Positions 8,857-18,661 of a DNA stretch of 64,000 nt are shown in pieces (position 1 is the first letter of the stretch; each line of letters begins with the position of its first letter). Made by a program: the position numbers and the translations under genes. The stretch lies in assembly GCF_012273215.1 (NCBI RefSeq), contig NZ_CP050965.1, positions 310,001 to 374,000 on the forward strand, in the 5' to 3' direction. The DNA is from Gemella haemolysans (GTDB lineage Bacteria; Bacillota; Bacilli; Staphylococcales; Gemellaceae). Under the pieces are notes generated by a model. The model ran no database searches, was not told the DNA's origin, and worked only from the letters and a program-made list of their open reading frames with translations.

Positions 8857-9564
8857 TTATCTTTTTGCCATTGTTACAAATGTGAATTTGTCGGGTCTGT
8901 AGCTAAGTATTCCATATTGTAGTATGTTTCCATTTGATAAATAAGTAATACTTTCGACGACTGCGACCATATCATATTCACCAAGATCCATATGTTGTCT
9001 TTCTTCGTCTGTAGCGTGTCTAAAAGAAATTTCTCTACGAGAGTGGGTGATATTTAAACCTAATTCTTCTTCTAAGTATTTATAAATAGATGATTCCGCA
9101 ATTTCTTTGTTAATAAATGGAACAAGATTTCTATCGAAGTAAGATACTTCATACTCTAATTTTTCTCCGTTTATCGTTCTACTACGACTAACTCTATAAA
9201 AATCATTATTCTCATCTGCACCAAAAATATCCATTATTTTCTTTTCGCCTTGAACAATATATAGAGATTCAAGTGTAGTTTTAATTTCATATTTACCGTC
9301 GATGTTTAATTCAGAAGAAGTTTTAATATTTCCTAAATAGTTATTTTTTATTCTTCCGTGTCCAAGAATTAAAGAGTTTTTACCTTTAATCTTTTGGATA
9401 TAACCATTAATTTCTAATAAAGACAAAGCTTTTCTAATAGTATCTTTTGAATAGCCGTATTCTTTTACTAACTCATTTTCACTTGGTAATTCTGTATTAC
9501 GCTTATAAAAACGAGTATCTATTTTTTCTTTAAGATCATTATAGACCTGTTTGTATTTACTCAT
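8857..9564 (-). CDS. TreR-like GntR-family transcriptional regulator (UTRA domain)
   Basis: A 235-residue repressor-type protein with an N-terminal winged helix (LPSENELVKEYGYSKDTIRKALSLL) and a C-terminal UTRA ligand-binding domain ending in Y-P-D-K-F-T-F-V. Length and layout match TreR, the trehalose-6-phosphate-responsive repressor, but no trehalose genes are nearby. It is transcribed divergently from malQ-glgP-mapP-malT and a TreR-like palindrome lies in their leader, so it probably controls maltose use, perhaps sensing maltose 6'-phosphate (inference). AAAGG lies before the ATG, with a better AGGAG further upstream. It ends in its own terminator. Confidence 0.82.
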   Translation of the reverse strand: MSKYKQVYNDLKEKIDTRFYKRNTELPSENELVKEYGYSKDTIRKALSLLEINGYIQKIKGKNSLILGHGRIKNNYLGNIKTSSELNIDGKYEIKTTLESLYIVQGEKKIMDIFGADENNDFYRVSRSRTINGEKLEYEVSYFDRNLVPFINKEIAESSIYKYLEEELGLNITHSRREISFRHATDEERQHMDLGEYDMVAVVESITYLSNGNILQYGILSYRPDKFTFVTMAKR

Positions 9565-9719
9565 ATATGATTTACCTTTACTAATCTCCTTTTAAAAATT
9601 ACCTACTTAATTATAAATGTAGTTGATAAGAATTGCAAGGGTTAAGTACACCTTATACACAGATTATAACATTTACGTATATGTCATAGAAAAAAATAAA
9701 AAGAATTACATAAATGTTA

Positions 9720-9748
9720 TTGACAAAATGAAAGTGTTTTATTATAAT
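9720..9748 (+). promoter_or_regulatory. Sigma-A promoter of the maltose operon
   Basis: Consensus TTGACA at 9720-9725, a 17-nt spacer and consensus TATAAT at 9743-9748. It is correctly placed for malQ, with a leader of about 60 nt. Confidence 0.85.
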
Positions 9749-9776
9749 AATTATTGTTAAGTTATAAAAACTTATT

Positions 9777-9788
9777 TTGTAAATACAA
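9777..9788 (+). promoter_or_regulatory. Candidate operator for the GntR-type regulator
   Basis: TTGTAAATACAA is an inverted repeat (TTGTA, 2 nt, TACAA) that differs by one base from TTGTATATACAA, the operator known for Bacillus subtilis TreR. It lies about 30 nt downstream of the malQ -10, where a bound repressor would block transcription. Confidence 0.6.
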
Positions 9789-9815
9789 GTTAAAAGTATG
9801 ACGGAGGGAATTAGG

Positions 9816-11306
9816 ATGACAAAACGTTCAAGTGGTGTATTGATGCATATCACATCATTACCAGGTGAGTTTGGTATAGGAACATTCGGTAAAAGTGCTT
9901 ATGATTTTGTTGACTTCTTAGAAGAAACAAAACAAACATATTGGCAAATTTTACCACTTACGACAACTAGTTATGGAGATTCACCATATCAAAGCTTTTC
10001 AGCAGTAGCAGGAAACTTAAATCTAATTGATTTTTCTTTATTAAAAGAAGAAGGATTATTAGAAGAAAGTGATTACTCAAATGTTAACTTTGGAAAAAAT
10101 CCTGAAAAAATAGATTATGCTTTATTATTTGAAGTTAGAAGACCAATTTTAGAAAAAGCCGTTGCTAACACTGCAAAATATAGCAATGTATTAGCTGAAA
10201 TAGAAAAATTTGAAAAAGATAACTCAAGTTGGTTAGCTGATTATGCTGAATATATGGCAATTAAAGAAAGTTTTGGATATCAAAGTTTTATTCACTGGGA
10301 TGAAGATATTAAAAAAGGTGAAAAAGCCGCACGCGAAAAATATCGTACGGAGCTTCAAGATAGTATAAGATACTACACAGTTACACAATATTTCTTCTTT
10401 AAACAATGGTTAGCATTAAAAGAATATGCTAATGGTAAAGGTGTTAAAATCATTGGTGATATGCCAATCTATGTAAGTGCTGATAGTGTTGAAATGTGGA
10501 CAATGCCAGAACTATTTAAAGTTGATGAGAACAATGAACCACTTTATGTAGCTGGATGTCCTGCAGATGACTTCAGTCCAACTGGACAACTTTGGGGTAA
10601 TCCAATTTATGATTGGGCAAAACACAAAGAACAAGGTTTCTCATGGTGGATTTATCGAGTGCAAGAAAGTTTTAAAATCTATGATGTACTTCGTATAGAT
10701 CACTTCAAAGGATTCTCTGATTTCTGGCAAATTGACAAAGATGCTGAAAATGCAGTAAATGGTACTTGGGAAGCTGGTCCTGGAATTGAATTATTCCAAA
10801 AAATCAAGGAGCAATTAGGAGACTTACCAATCATCGCAGAAAATCTAGGATTTATCGATGCGAAAGCAGAAAAATTATTAGATGATTCTGGATATCCTGG
10901 TATGAAGATTCTTCAATTTACTTTTCCAGGTGATGATAATCTAGATCGTCCACATCACTACACTCAAAATAGTGTTGCTTACACAGGAACACATGATAAT
11001 GATGTAGTTAATGGATGGTATGAGAAATTGAGTGAGTCAGAACAAGAACTAGTTTCTGAATACTTAAATCGTCGTGATGATGAAACAATTACTGAAGCGA
11101 TGATTAGAGGAATATACTCTTCAGTAAGTGATTATGCAATCGTAACAATGCAAGATTTATTAGATAAAGATGCAACAAGCAGAATGAATGTTCCATCAAC
11201 AGTTGGAGGAAACTGGGAGTGGAGAATGCTTGCAGAAGATTTAACAGAAGAGAGAAAAGAATTTTTAAAAAATATTACAATAAGATATTCGAGAGAGAGG
11301 GCATAA
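9816..11306 (+). CDS. malQ: 4-alpha-glucanotransferase (amylomaltase)
   Basis: GH77 enzyme that transfers glucan chains between maltodextrins and releases glucose from maltose. The frame is open from an ATG at 9798, but a strong GGAGGG site at 9803-9808 lies inside that extension and places the start at 9816 (MTKRSSGVL), giving 496 residues. Motifs seen are [23 protein letters not shown] with the nucleophile Asp, IIAENLGFI with the acid Glu, and [15 protein letters not shown]. First gene of a four-gene operon; the next ATG follows the stop by one base. Certain identification. Confidence 0.96.
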   Translation: MTKRSSGVLMHITSLPGEFGIGTFGKSAYDFVDFLEETKQTYWQILPLTTTSYGDSPYQSFSAVAGNLNLIDFSLLKEEGLLEESDYSNVNFGKNPEKIDYALLFEVRRPILEKAVANTAKYSNVLAEIEKFEKDNSSWLADYAEYMAIKESFGYQSFIHWDEDIKKGEKAAREKYRTELQDSIRYYTVTQYFFFKQWLALKEYANGKGVKIIGDMPIYVSADSVEMWTMPELFKVDENNEPLYVAGCPADDFSPTGQLWGNPIYDWAKHKEQGFSWWIYRVQESFKIYDVLRIDHFKGFSDFWQIDKDAENAVNGTWEAGPGIELFQKIKEQLGDLPIIAENLGFIDAKAEKLLDDSGYPGMKILQFTFPGDDNLDRPHHYTQNSVAYTGTHDNDVVNGWYEKLSESEQELVSEYLNRRDDETITEAMIRGIYSSVSDYAIVTMQDLLDKDATSRMNVPSTVGGNWEWRMLAEDLTEERKEFLKNITIRYSRERA

Positions 11307-11307
11307 A

Positions 11308-13566
11308 ATGACATTCACTAAATATGTATTGGATAAAACAAATAAAGAACTTAGTACATTAGATAACAAAGAAATTTATAAACAATTATTAAACTATGTC
11401 AAAGATGAAGCTGACAAAAAAGCTTTAAATAGTGATAAGAAAAAAGTTTACTACATTTCAGCAGAGTTTTTAATTGGTAAACTATTATCGAACAATCTAA
11501 TTAACTTAGGTATTTATGAAGAAATCGAAAAAGAATTAAAAGCAGCTAATAAACGTCTTAGTGATGTAGAAGAAGCTGAACTAGAACCTTCATTAGGTAA
11601 CGGTGGTCTTGGACGTTTAGCATCTTGTTTCATCGATTCAATATCATCACTAGGAATTAATGGTGATGGAGTTGGACTAAATTACCACTGTGGTTTATTC
11701 AGACAAGTATTTGTTAAAAATGAACAACATGCTGAGCCAAACTTCTGGATTGAAGATTCTTCATGGCTAAGAGATACTGACGTTAAATATACAGTACCTT
11801 TCAAAAACTTTAGCCTGACTTCAACACTAAAAAGAATTGACGTATTAGGATACAAAAAAGATACTAAAAACTATCTAAACCTATTTGATATTGATTCAAT
11901 TGACAGTAGTATTATTGAAAAAGGAATTAGTTTCGACAAAACTGATATTGAGAAAAACTTAACATTATTCTTATATCCAGATGATAGTGATAAAAATGGT
12001 GAATTATTACGTATTTACCAACAATACTTTATGGTATCAAATGCTGCTCAATTAATTTTAGATGAAGCAATTGCTAAAGGAAGTAATGTTCACGACTTAT
12101 ACGAATATGCATATGTTCAAATTAACGATACTCACCCAAGTATGGTAATCCCTGAATTAATTCGTTTACTAACTGAAAAACACGGAATTGAATTTGAAGA
12201 AGCATACACAATTGTTCAAAAAATGACTGGTTACACAAACCACACTATCTTAGCTGAGGCGTTAGAAAAGTGGCCATTAGCATACTTAGAAGAAGTAGTG
12301 CCACACTTAGTAACGATCATCAAACAATTAGATGCTGTTATTAGAGAAAAATATGAAGGTGAAGATATTCAAATCATCGATAAAGATGATAGAGTACACA
12401 TGGCAAACATGGATATTCACTTCTCTAACAGTGTAAACGGGGTTGCTTACCTACACACTGAAATTCTTAAAAACTCTGAGTTAAAACACTTCTATGAATT
12501 ATACCCAGAGAAATTCAATAACAAAACTAATGGTATTACATTCAGACGTTGGTTAGAATTTTCTAACAGACCATTAGCAGCTTACTTAAAAGAACTAATT
12601 GGTGACGAGTACTTAACTGATGCAACTAAATTAGAAAAATTACTAGCATTTGTTGATAGTAAAGAAGTAGCAGCTAAATTAGAAGAAATCAAACATGAGA
12701 ACAAACTTGTTCTTAAAGAATACCTAAAAGAAACTCAAGGTATCGAATTAGATGAAAACAGTATTATCGATACTCAAATCAAGAGATTCCACGAATATAA
12801 ACGTCAACAAATGAACGCTTTATATGTAATCAAAAAATACTTAGATATCAAAAATGGTAAATTACCTGAAAGAAAAATTACAGTATTCTTCGGTGGTAAA
12901 GCAGCACCGGCATACATTATCGCTCAAGATATCATTCACTTAATTCTATGTCTATCAGAATTAATTAACAATGATCCAGAAGTAAACAAATACTTAAACG
13001 TATTCTTAGTTGAAAACTATAATGTAAGTGTTGCAGAAAAATTAATTCCAGCAACTGATATCTCTGAACAAATCTCATTAGCTTCTAAAGAAGCAAGTGG
13101 AACTGGTAACATGAAATTCATGTTAAACGGTGCTTTAACTCTAGGAACTCTAGATGGAGCTAACGTGGAAATCGATGAGTTAGTTGGACGTGAAAATATC
13201 TACATCTTCGGTAAAGAAAGTGATGAAATCATTAAACTTTACGAAACTGCAGGATATGTGTCTAAAGAATACTATGAAAAAGATGGTGTTAAAGAAGCTG
13301 TAGACTTCATCGTTTCTAAAGACTTAGTTAAACTAGGAAATAAAGAAAGATTAGAAAGACTATACAATGAACTACTTAACAAAGACTGGTTCATGACACT
13401 TATTGACTTTGAAGAATATTATGCTAAGAAAGAAGAAATGTTAGCAGATTACGAAAACCGTGAATTATGGCTGAAAAAAGTTATTGCGAATATCGCAAAA
13501 GCTGGATTCTTCTCATCTGACCGTACAATAGCTCAATATAACGAAGATATTTGGAACAAAAAATAA
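11308..13566 (+). CDS. malP: Glycogen/maltodextrin phosphorylase
   Basis: GT35 phosphorylase, 752 residues, which releases glucose 1-phosphate from alpha-1,4-glucans. The pyridoxal phosphate site is intact: [19 protein letters not shown], with the Schiff-base Lys near residue 603. The glycine-rich [15 protein letters not shown] and [11 protein letters not shown] motifs are present. No glycogen synthesis genes (glgB, glgC, glgA) are in the window, and its neighbours are malQ and a maltose PTS, so maltodextrin is the likely substrate, although the family also includes glgP. It is one base after malQ with a GAGAGAGGG site, implying tight coupling. Confidence 0.94.
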   Translation: MTFTKYVLDKTNKELSTLDNKEIYKQLLNYVKDEADKKALNSDKKKVYYISAEFLIGKLLSNNLINLGIYEEIEKELKAANKRLSDVEEAELEPSLGNGGLGRLASCFIDSISSLGINGDGVGLNYHCGLFRQVFVKNEQHAEPNFWIEDSSWLRDTDVKYTVPFKNFSLTSTLKRIDVLGYKKDTKNYLNLFDIDSIDSSIIEKGISFDKTDIEKNLTLFLYPDDSDKNGELLRIYQQYFMVSNAAQLILDEAIAKGSNVHDLYEYAYVQINDTHPSMVIPELIRLLTEKHGIEFEEAYTIVQKMTGYTNHTILAEALEKWPLAYLEEVVPHLVTIIKQLDAVIREKYEGEDIQIIDKDDRVHMANMDIHFSNSVNGVAYLHTEILKNSELKHFYELYPEKFNNKTNGITFRRWLEFSNRPLAAYLKELIGDEYLTDATKLEKLLAFVDSKEVAAKLEEIKHENKLVLKEYLKETQGIELDENSIIDTQIKRFHEYKRQQMNALYVIKKYLDIKNGKLPERKITVFFGGKAAPAYIIAQDIIHLILCLSELINNDPEVNKYLNVFLVENYNVSVAEKLIPATDISEQISLASKEASGTGNMKFMLNGALTLGTLDGANVEIDELVGRENIYIFGKESDEIIKLYETAGYVSKEYYEKDGVKEAVDFIVSKDLVKLGNKERLERLYNELLNKDWFMTLIDFEEYYAKKEEMLADYENRELWLKKVIANIAKAGFFSSDRTIAQYNEDIWNKK

Positions 13567-13591
13567 TAAACAAAAAAGTGGGGAACATAGC

Positions 13592-14386
13592 ATGAAACTA
13601 TTAACAATTAATGTACATAGTTGGTTAGAAGAAAATCAACTTGAAAAATTAAATATTTTGGCAAAAACTATTGTGGAAAAAAAATACGATGTTGTTGCTA
13701 TGCAAGAAGTAAATCAATTGATTAATAGTGCGGATGTTTACCAAGGAATTAAAGAAGATAACTTCGGAAAATTATTACTAGATAAAATTAGAGAATATGG
13801 AGAAGAAGGATACAGTTATTACTGGACTTATTCTCACATAGGATTTGATAAATTCGAAGAAGGTTTAGCAATACTTGCTAAAGGTGAAGTTGTTGCCGTA
13901 GAGGACTTTTACTGTACGGCACAACAAACCGTAACTTCTATCGAATCGAGAAAAATTTTAAAAGTCGATCTTAAAGTAAATGATGAGATCGTAGAATTTT
14001 ACAGTTGTCATATGAATTTGCCAACTTGTAAAGGGGAAGACATAGATCAAAATCTTAGCAACCTAATTAATTATACAGATAACAAGAACCTTAAAGTTTT
14101 CATGGGAGATTTCAATACAGATTATTTCCATCAAGTAGATGATTACAAGAGAATACTTGATAAAGGATTATATGATACATATGAATTAGCCGAGAAAAAA
14201 GACGGGGGAGTTACGGTATATAAAAATATAAGTGGTTGGGAAGATTCTATGTGTCAGAAAAAATTGGATTATGTATTTATTAATAGAAAATTAGACGTAA
14301 AAGAAAGTTTTGTTATATTTAATGATGAAAATTATCCAATTATTTCTGATCATAATGGCTTAGAAGTAACATTAGCAGAAAAATAA
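13592..14386 (+). CDS. mapP: Endonuclease/exonuclease/phosphatase-fold protein, probable maltose 6'-phosphate phosphatase
   Basis: A 264-residue protein of the EEP fold, with NVHSWLEEN at the start, MQEVNQ carrying the metal-binding Glu, GDFNTD and the C-terminal SDHNGLEV with the catalytic Asp-His. It has no signal peptide and is cytoplasmic. In Enterococcus faecalis the MapP phosphatase, encoded beside the maltose PTS permease MalT, dephosphorylates maltose 6'-phosphate; here the gene lies directly between maltodextrin phosphorylase and a PTS permease, 20 nt before the latter. The enzymatic fold is clear; the substrate is inferred from this context. Other EEP proteins act on DNA or lipids. 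Confidence 0.78.
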   Translation: MKLLTINVHSWLEENQLEKLNILAKTIVEKKYDVVAMQEVNQLINSADVYQGIKEDNFGKLLLDKIREYGEEGYSYYWTYSHIGFDKFEEGLAILAKGEVVAVEDFYCTAQQTVTSIESRKILKVDLKVNDEIVEFYSCHMNLPTCKGEDIDQNLSNLINYTDNKNLKVFMGDFNTDYFHQVDDYKRILDKGLYDTYELAEKKDGGVTVYKNISGWEDSMCQKKLDYVFINRKLDVKESFVIFNDENYPIISDHNGLEVTLAEK

Positions 14387-14405
14387 AAAAAGGAGGAAAA
14401 ATGTT

Positions 14406-15992
14406 ATGTTACAAAAAATTCAGCGCTTTGGAGGCGCGATGTTAATGCCATCTATTTTATTCGCATTCTTCGGATTAGTAGTTGGATTAACTTCAATCTT
14501 AAAAAACCCTAACCTAGTAGGGAGCATCGCGGCAGAAGGTACTCTTTGGTACAACTTCTGGTTCGTAGTAGAGCAAGGAGGATGGACTATCTTTAACCAA
14601 ATGCCAGTAGTATTCGCACTTGGTATTCCAATTGGTCTTGCTAAAAAAGCAAATGGTCGTGCAGCATTAGAAGCGTTCTTAATCTACATGGTTTATAACT
14701 ACTTCATCAACGGATTCTTAACTCAATTCAAATTCTTTGGTGTAGATGTAACGCCTGCTCTTAAATTACCTACAGGTATTACAAGAATCGCTGGAGCAAT
14801 TACTTTAGATACTTCAATCATCGGATCTATCGTTATTGCATCTATCTCAGTATGGATTCACAACAAATACTTCGACAAAAAACTTCCTGAATTATTAGGA
14901 ATTTTCCAAGGGTCAACATTCGTAATCTTAGTAGGATTCTTAATCATGATTCCAGCTGCTTTCTTAACAGCTCTATTATGGCCAAAAGTTCAATTAGGAA
15001 TTGCTGCTTTACAAGGATTCTTAAAAGTTTCTGGAGTTGCGGGAGTATTCACTTACACATTCCTAGAAAGAATTTTAATCCCAACAGGATTACACCACTT
15101 CATCTATGGACCATTCATGTTTGGACCAGCAGTAGTAGAAAATGGAATCACAGCTTACTGGGTACAACACATTCAAGAGTTCTCTCAAAGCTCAACTCCA
15201 TTAAAAGAGTTATTCCCTCAAGGTGGATTCTCATTACACGGTAACTCAAAAGTATTTGGATTACCAGCAGCAGCTTTAGCTATGTATGTAACAGCTAAAG
15301 ACAGCAAGAAAAAAGTTGTAGCAGGGTTATTAATCCCAGCAGCACTTACTGGTTTCTTAACAGGAATCACTGAACCAATCGAGTTCACATTCTTATTCGC
15401 AGCACCAATGTTATTTGCTACTCACGCAGTATTAGGTGCATTAATGTCAGCAACTATGTATCAATTTGGAGTTGTAGGTAACTTCGGAAGTGGATTAATC
15501 GACTTCTTAGCTCTTAACTGGTTACCAATGTTCAAAAACCACTCTTCACAAATGTTCGTTCAAATCGGAATTGGATTAGTATTCTCTGTAATCTACTTCT
15601 TAGTATTTAGATTCTTAATCCTTAAATTCCAATTAAGTACACCTGGACGTGAAGCTGAAGATGCTGAAACTAAACTTTACTCTAAACAAGAGTACCGTGA
15701 AAAAGGTAAAGAAGCAGCTAAACCAGAAGTTAAAGATGATGCAGCTACTCATGATGACCAAGCTCTTATCATTCTTGAAGGTTTAGGTGGTAAAGATAAC
15801 ATCGTAGACGTTACTAACTGTGTAACAAGATTACGTGTTAATGTTAAAGATGAAAGCCTAGTTAAAGATGATGCATTCTTAAAACGTTCTGGAGCTCTTG
15901 GAGTTTCTCGTAACGGTAAAGCTATTCAAGTAATCATCGGGTTCTCAGTAGGACAAGTTAGAGAAGCTTTCGAAAAAGAATTACACAAATAA
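14406..15992 (+). CDS. malT: Maltose/glucose-type PTS permease EIICB
   Basis: A 528-residue fusion of a membrane EIIC domain (about ten hydrophobic segments, with GITEPIEFTFLF typical of the glucose family) and a C-terminal EIIB domain from about residue 455, whose phosphorylated Cys lies in DVTNCVTRLRVNV near 472. No EIIA domain is present, so phosphate must come from another protein. An ATG at 14401 is out of frame; AGGAGG at 14391-14396 supports 14406. Position after malQ-malP-mapP indicates maltose, taken up as maltose 6'-phosphate, as in Enterococcus; glucose or trehalose are alternatives. Confidence 0.85.
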   Translation: MLQKIQRFGGAMLMPSILFAFFGLVVGLTSILKNPNLVGSIAAEGTLWYNFWFVVEQGGWTIFNQMPVVFALGIPIGLAKKANGRAALEAFLIYMVYNYFINGFLTQFKFFGVDVTPALKLPTGITRIAGAITLDTSIIGSIVIASISVWIHNKYFDKKLPELLGIFQGSTFVILVGFLIMIPAAFLTALLWPKVQLGIAALQGFLKVSGVAGVFTYTFLERILIPTGLHHFIYGPFMFGPAVVENGITAYWVQHIQEFSQSSTPLKELFPQGGFSLHGNSKVFGLPAAALAMYVTAKDSKKKVVAGLLIPAALTGFLTGITEPIEFTFLFAAPMLFATHAVLGALMSATMYQFGVVGNFGSGLIDFLALNWLPMFKNHSSQMFVQIGIGLVFSVIYFLVFRFLILKFQLSTPGREAEDAETKLYSKQEYREKGKEAAKPEVKDDAATHDDQALIILEGLGGKDNIVDVTNCVTRLRVNVKDESLVKDDAFLKRSGALGVSRNGKAIQVIIGFSVGQVREAFEKELHK

Positions 15993-16003
15993 GATAATTA
16001 ATC

Positions 16004-16039
16004 AAAAGAAACTGATGTGAAGGTCAGTTTCTTTTTTTT
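16004..16039 (+). terminator. Intrinsic terminator of the maltose operon
   Basis: A 12-bp stem (16004-16015 with 16024-16035) with an 8-nt loop and a tract of eight T residues, right after malT. Confidence 0.9.
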
Positions 16040-16194
16040 GTTATAAAAGGATAGAATCGTAGATGGTAGTGTGTTATTAAATCTTACTTGGGTTCAAGAG
16101 AAGGATTATAGGTATTTGAGAGTATAATAAATGATAGATAGAACAGTATTGAAAAGGGGAATTATGTTAACTTATAGATATATAGTGAAATCAA

Positions 16195-16230
16195 AAAACA
16201 CTTGGTAAACATTGTCTACCAAGTGTTTTT
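16195..16230 (-). terminator. Terminator of the metQ-type gene (usable in both directions)
   Basis: A 14-bp stem (AAAACACTTGGTA against its complement) with A tract on the left and T tract on the right. It lies 9 bp beyond the stop of the minus-strand lipoprotein gene. Confidence 0.85.
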
Positions 16231-16238
16231 ACTTTATA

Positions 16239-17069
16239 TTAGAACGCTGGAGTAGCGTGTCCTTTTGGTTTAAGTTCTTTGTTGATATAATCTTTAATTT
16301 TTTCACTAGCTAATGCTTTTTTTACTGCTTGAACTTTAGCATCGTCTTTGTTATCTTCGCGAGCTACAAGTGAGATAGCGAATGTTAAGTCATCTGCTTT
16401 TTCAAGAGCAAGACCGTTTTTGTCAGGAGTTAATCCTAATTTAGAGATGTAAGTTGGGTAGTTAAATACTAAATCTTTTTCATTGTATGCTTCGTTAAGG
16501 TTTAGTAAGCTTACTTTAGTGAATTTAAGGTGTTTTGGATTATCTTTGATATCTGCTTCAGTTACTGTAAAGCTGTTTGGATCTTTAAGAGTAATAACTT
16601 TAGCGTGATCTAATAAACGTAAAGCGCGAGCTAGGTTAGTTGGATCTGAAGGAATAGCTACATCAGCACCGTCTTTAAGATCTTTAAGATCTTTAATAGT
16701 TTTTGAGTAGAATGCTACAGTAGCGTTGTAAATTGGTTGAACAGCTACAAGGTGAGCATTATTTTTTTGGTTAAATTGTTCCATAAATGGTTTGTGTTGG
16801 AAGAAGTTAGCATCAACTTCTTTATTGTTTAATGCAACGTTTGCTTGAACGTTATCAGAAACTTTAACGATTTCTAAGTTGTAACCGTCTTTTTTAAGAT
16901 CTTCTTTGATCATTTCTAACATGTCTGTCATTGGAGAAGTGTGAGATGCTACTTTTACTGTAACAGGTTCTTTCTTCTCTTCTTTTTTAGTTTCAGTTTT
17001 GCTTGAACAAGCTGTTAAAACTAATAATAATGCTGTTAGACTAGCGATAAATGAAATTATTTTCTTCAT
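16239..17069 (-). CDS. MetQ/NlpA-family substrate-binding lipoprotein (copy 1)
   Basis: A 276-residue binding protein for an ABC importer, with a signal peptide and a lipobox ending at Cys21 (LVLTAC), so it is anchored outside the membrane. The body follows the MetQ family (KVSDNVQANVALNNKEVDAN, FFQHKPFM, DVAIPSDPTN). It is the distal gene of a minus-strand unit after the second binding protein, with 91 nt between. The two paralogues share most motifs but differ around the ligand pocket (for example HLVAVQPIYNATVAFY here), so their ligands may differ. Methionine is the likely ligand of the family, not proven here. Confidence 0.88.
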   Translation of the reverse strand: MKKIISFIASLTALLLVLTACSSKTETKKEEKKEPVTVKVASHTSPMTDMLEMIKEDLKKDGYNLEIVKVSDNVQANVALNNKEVDANFFQHKPFMEQFNQKNNAHLVAVQPIYNATVAFYSKTIKDLKDLKDGADVAIPSDPTNLARALRLLDHAKVITLKDPNSFTVTEADIKDNPKHLKFTKVSLLNLNEAYNEKDLVFNYPTYISKLGLTPDKNGLALEKADDLTFAISLVAREDNKDDAKVQAVKKALASEKIKDYINKELKPKGHATPAF

Positions 17070-17160
17070 TATATATCTCCTATTAAGTATATTTTTTTAT
17101 TTAGAGGTAAGGTTGTTGATTGTATAATATAGATTTTGGATTAGTAATAATATATATTTA

Positions 17161-17985
17161 TTAGAAAGCTGCAGTAGCTTTACCTTCATAATTTTTTTGT
17201 AAGAAGTCTTTAACTTTTTGACTAGTTAAAGCTTTTTTAACTGCTTGAATTTTAGCATCGTCTTTGTTATCTTCACGAGCAGCAAGTACACCAGCGTATG
17301 TAAAGTCAGCTTTGTCTTCCATTAGAAGTCCATCTTTCATTGGTGTAAGGTTTAATTTAGCAATGTAAGTTGGATAGTTGAAAACTAAATCTTTTTCCGC
17401 ATATGCATCACTTAAGTTTAAAAGACCAACTTCTGTAAATTTAAGATGTTTTGGATTATCTTTAATGTCTTTTACAGTAACGTTATAGCTGTTAGGATCA
17501 TTTAATGTAATTAATCCACCGTGAGCTAATAATCTTAATGCACGAGCCATGTTAGATGCATCAGATGGAATAGCTACATCAGCACCATCTTTAAGATCTT
17601 TAATGTTTTTGATAGTTTTTGAGTAGAATGCTGGGATAGAATTATAAACTTTCGCCACAGCAACTAAGTTAGTTTTATTTTTTTCGTTGTACTGTTTCAT
17701 GAATGGTTCGTGTTGGAAGAAGTTAGCATCGATTTCTTTGTTTGCTAACGCAACGTTAGCTTGAACGTTATCAGATACTTTTACAATTTCAAGAGTGTAT
17801 CCTTCTTTTTGTAAATCTTCTTTAACTAATTCTAACATGTCAGTAAATGGTGGGACATGAGCAGCAACTTTAATTGTTTTGTTTTCTTTTTTATCTTCTT
17901 TTTTATCGCTAGTTTTACTTGAACATGCTGTTAACACAAGCACAAGAGCTAAAAAACTAGCAACAATAGATAATACTTTCTTCAT
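17161..17985 (-). CDS. MetQ/NlpA-family substrate-binding lipoprotein (copy 2)
   Basis: A 274-residue paralogue of the neighbouring lipoprotein with a lipobox ending at Cys21 and the same motif series (KVSDNVQANVALANKEIDAN, FFQHEPFMKQYN, DVAIPSDASN). It starts 4 nt after the permease gene, so it belongs to the same operon as the ATPase and permease. Tandem duplication of the binding protein widens or refines substrate choice in several ABC importers. Ligand probably methionine or a derivative (family inference). Confidence 0.88.
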   Translation of the reverse strand: MKKVLSIVASFLALVLVLTACSSKTSDKKEDKKENKTIKVAAHVPPFTDMLELVKEDLQKEGYTLEIVKVSDNVQANVALANKEIDANFFQHEPFMKQYNEKNKTNLVAVAKVYNSIPAFYSKTIKNIKDLKDGADVAIPSDASNMARALRLLAHGGLITLNDPNSYNVTVKDIKDNPKHLKFTEVGLLNLSDAYAEKDLVFNYPTYIAKLNLTPMKDGLLMEDKADFTYAGVLAAREDNKDDAKIQAVKKALTSQKVKDFLQKNYEGKATAAF

Positions 17986-17989
17986 TAAT

Positions 17990-18661
17990 CTATTTCTCCT
18001 TCTTGTTTGTAAAACGTTTAGCTAATCCATAACCTATAGATTGAATAATAAATACATATATAATAAATATTATTACTATTAAATACATTAGATCATAATT
18101 GTATTCTTGGTACCCATATCTAAAGGCAAATTCTCCAAGACCACCGGCTCCAATTACACCCATTACTGTTGTATAAGCTAATAAACTAATAGTAGTATAG
18201 GTGAATGATAAAATTAAGTTATCCATTGTGGCAGGTAATAAGAAATATCTAATAATTTGAATTTTTGTAGCTCCCATACTTATAGCTCTATCTACAATCT
18301 TTTTAGGAACGTTTATTAATGCTTGTTCAACAAATCGAGCATAAATACTTACACCGACAAGTGTAAGAGGCAAGATTGCTGCAATATTTCCAAATGATGT
18401 TTTAAATAGAAATCTATTTACAGGGATTAATATGAATACAAATATTAGAAATGGAACACTACGTAGGGCATTAAGAGAAATACTAAGTCCTTCATAAACT
18501 GCTCTATTTTTTAGTAAATAATCACGACTGAAAGCAAAAAGCATAATACCTAATGGCAGGGAAATGAAAAATACTGTTAACATTGAGTAAATCATCATAT
18601 AGTTAGTTTCCCAAAATGCTTTCATAATACCATCATAATTGGCTTTAAATAAATCAATCAT
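17990..18661 (-). CDS. metI: Methionine-type ABC transporter permease
   Basis: A 223-residue inner-membrane permease of the MetI family with five to six hydrophobic segments and the EAA-type coupling loop (RAISMGATKIQIIRYFLLP). ALRSVPFLIFVFILIPVNR and VIGAGGLGEFAFRYGY are typical of MetI. It overlaps the upstream ATPase gene by 8 nt, so the two are translationally coupled. It is more divergent from textbook MetI than the second copy at 39636. Confidence 0.87.
   Translation of the reverse strand: MIDLFKANYDGIMKAFWETNYMMIYSMLTVFFISLPLGIMLFAFSRDYLLKNRAVYEGLSISLNALRSVPFLIFVFILIPVNRFLFKTSFGNIAAILPLTLVGVSIYARFVEQALINVPKKIVDRAISMGATKIQIIRYFLLPATMDNLILSFTYTTISLLAYTTVMGVIGAGGLGEFAFRYGYQEYNYDLMYLIVIIFIIYVFIIQSIGYGLAKRFTNKKEK

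Noticed and set aside
9653-9853. 66-aa minus-strand frame over the malQ promoter
   Set aside because: It covers a consensus promoter and operator, is hydrophobic AT-derived sequence, and has no ribosome-binding site.
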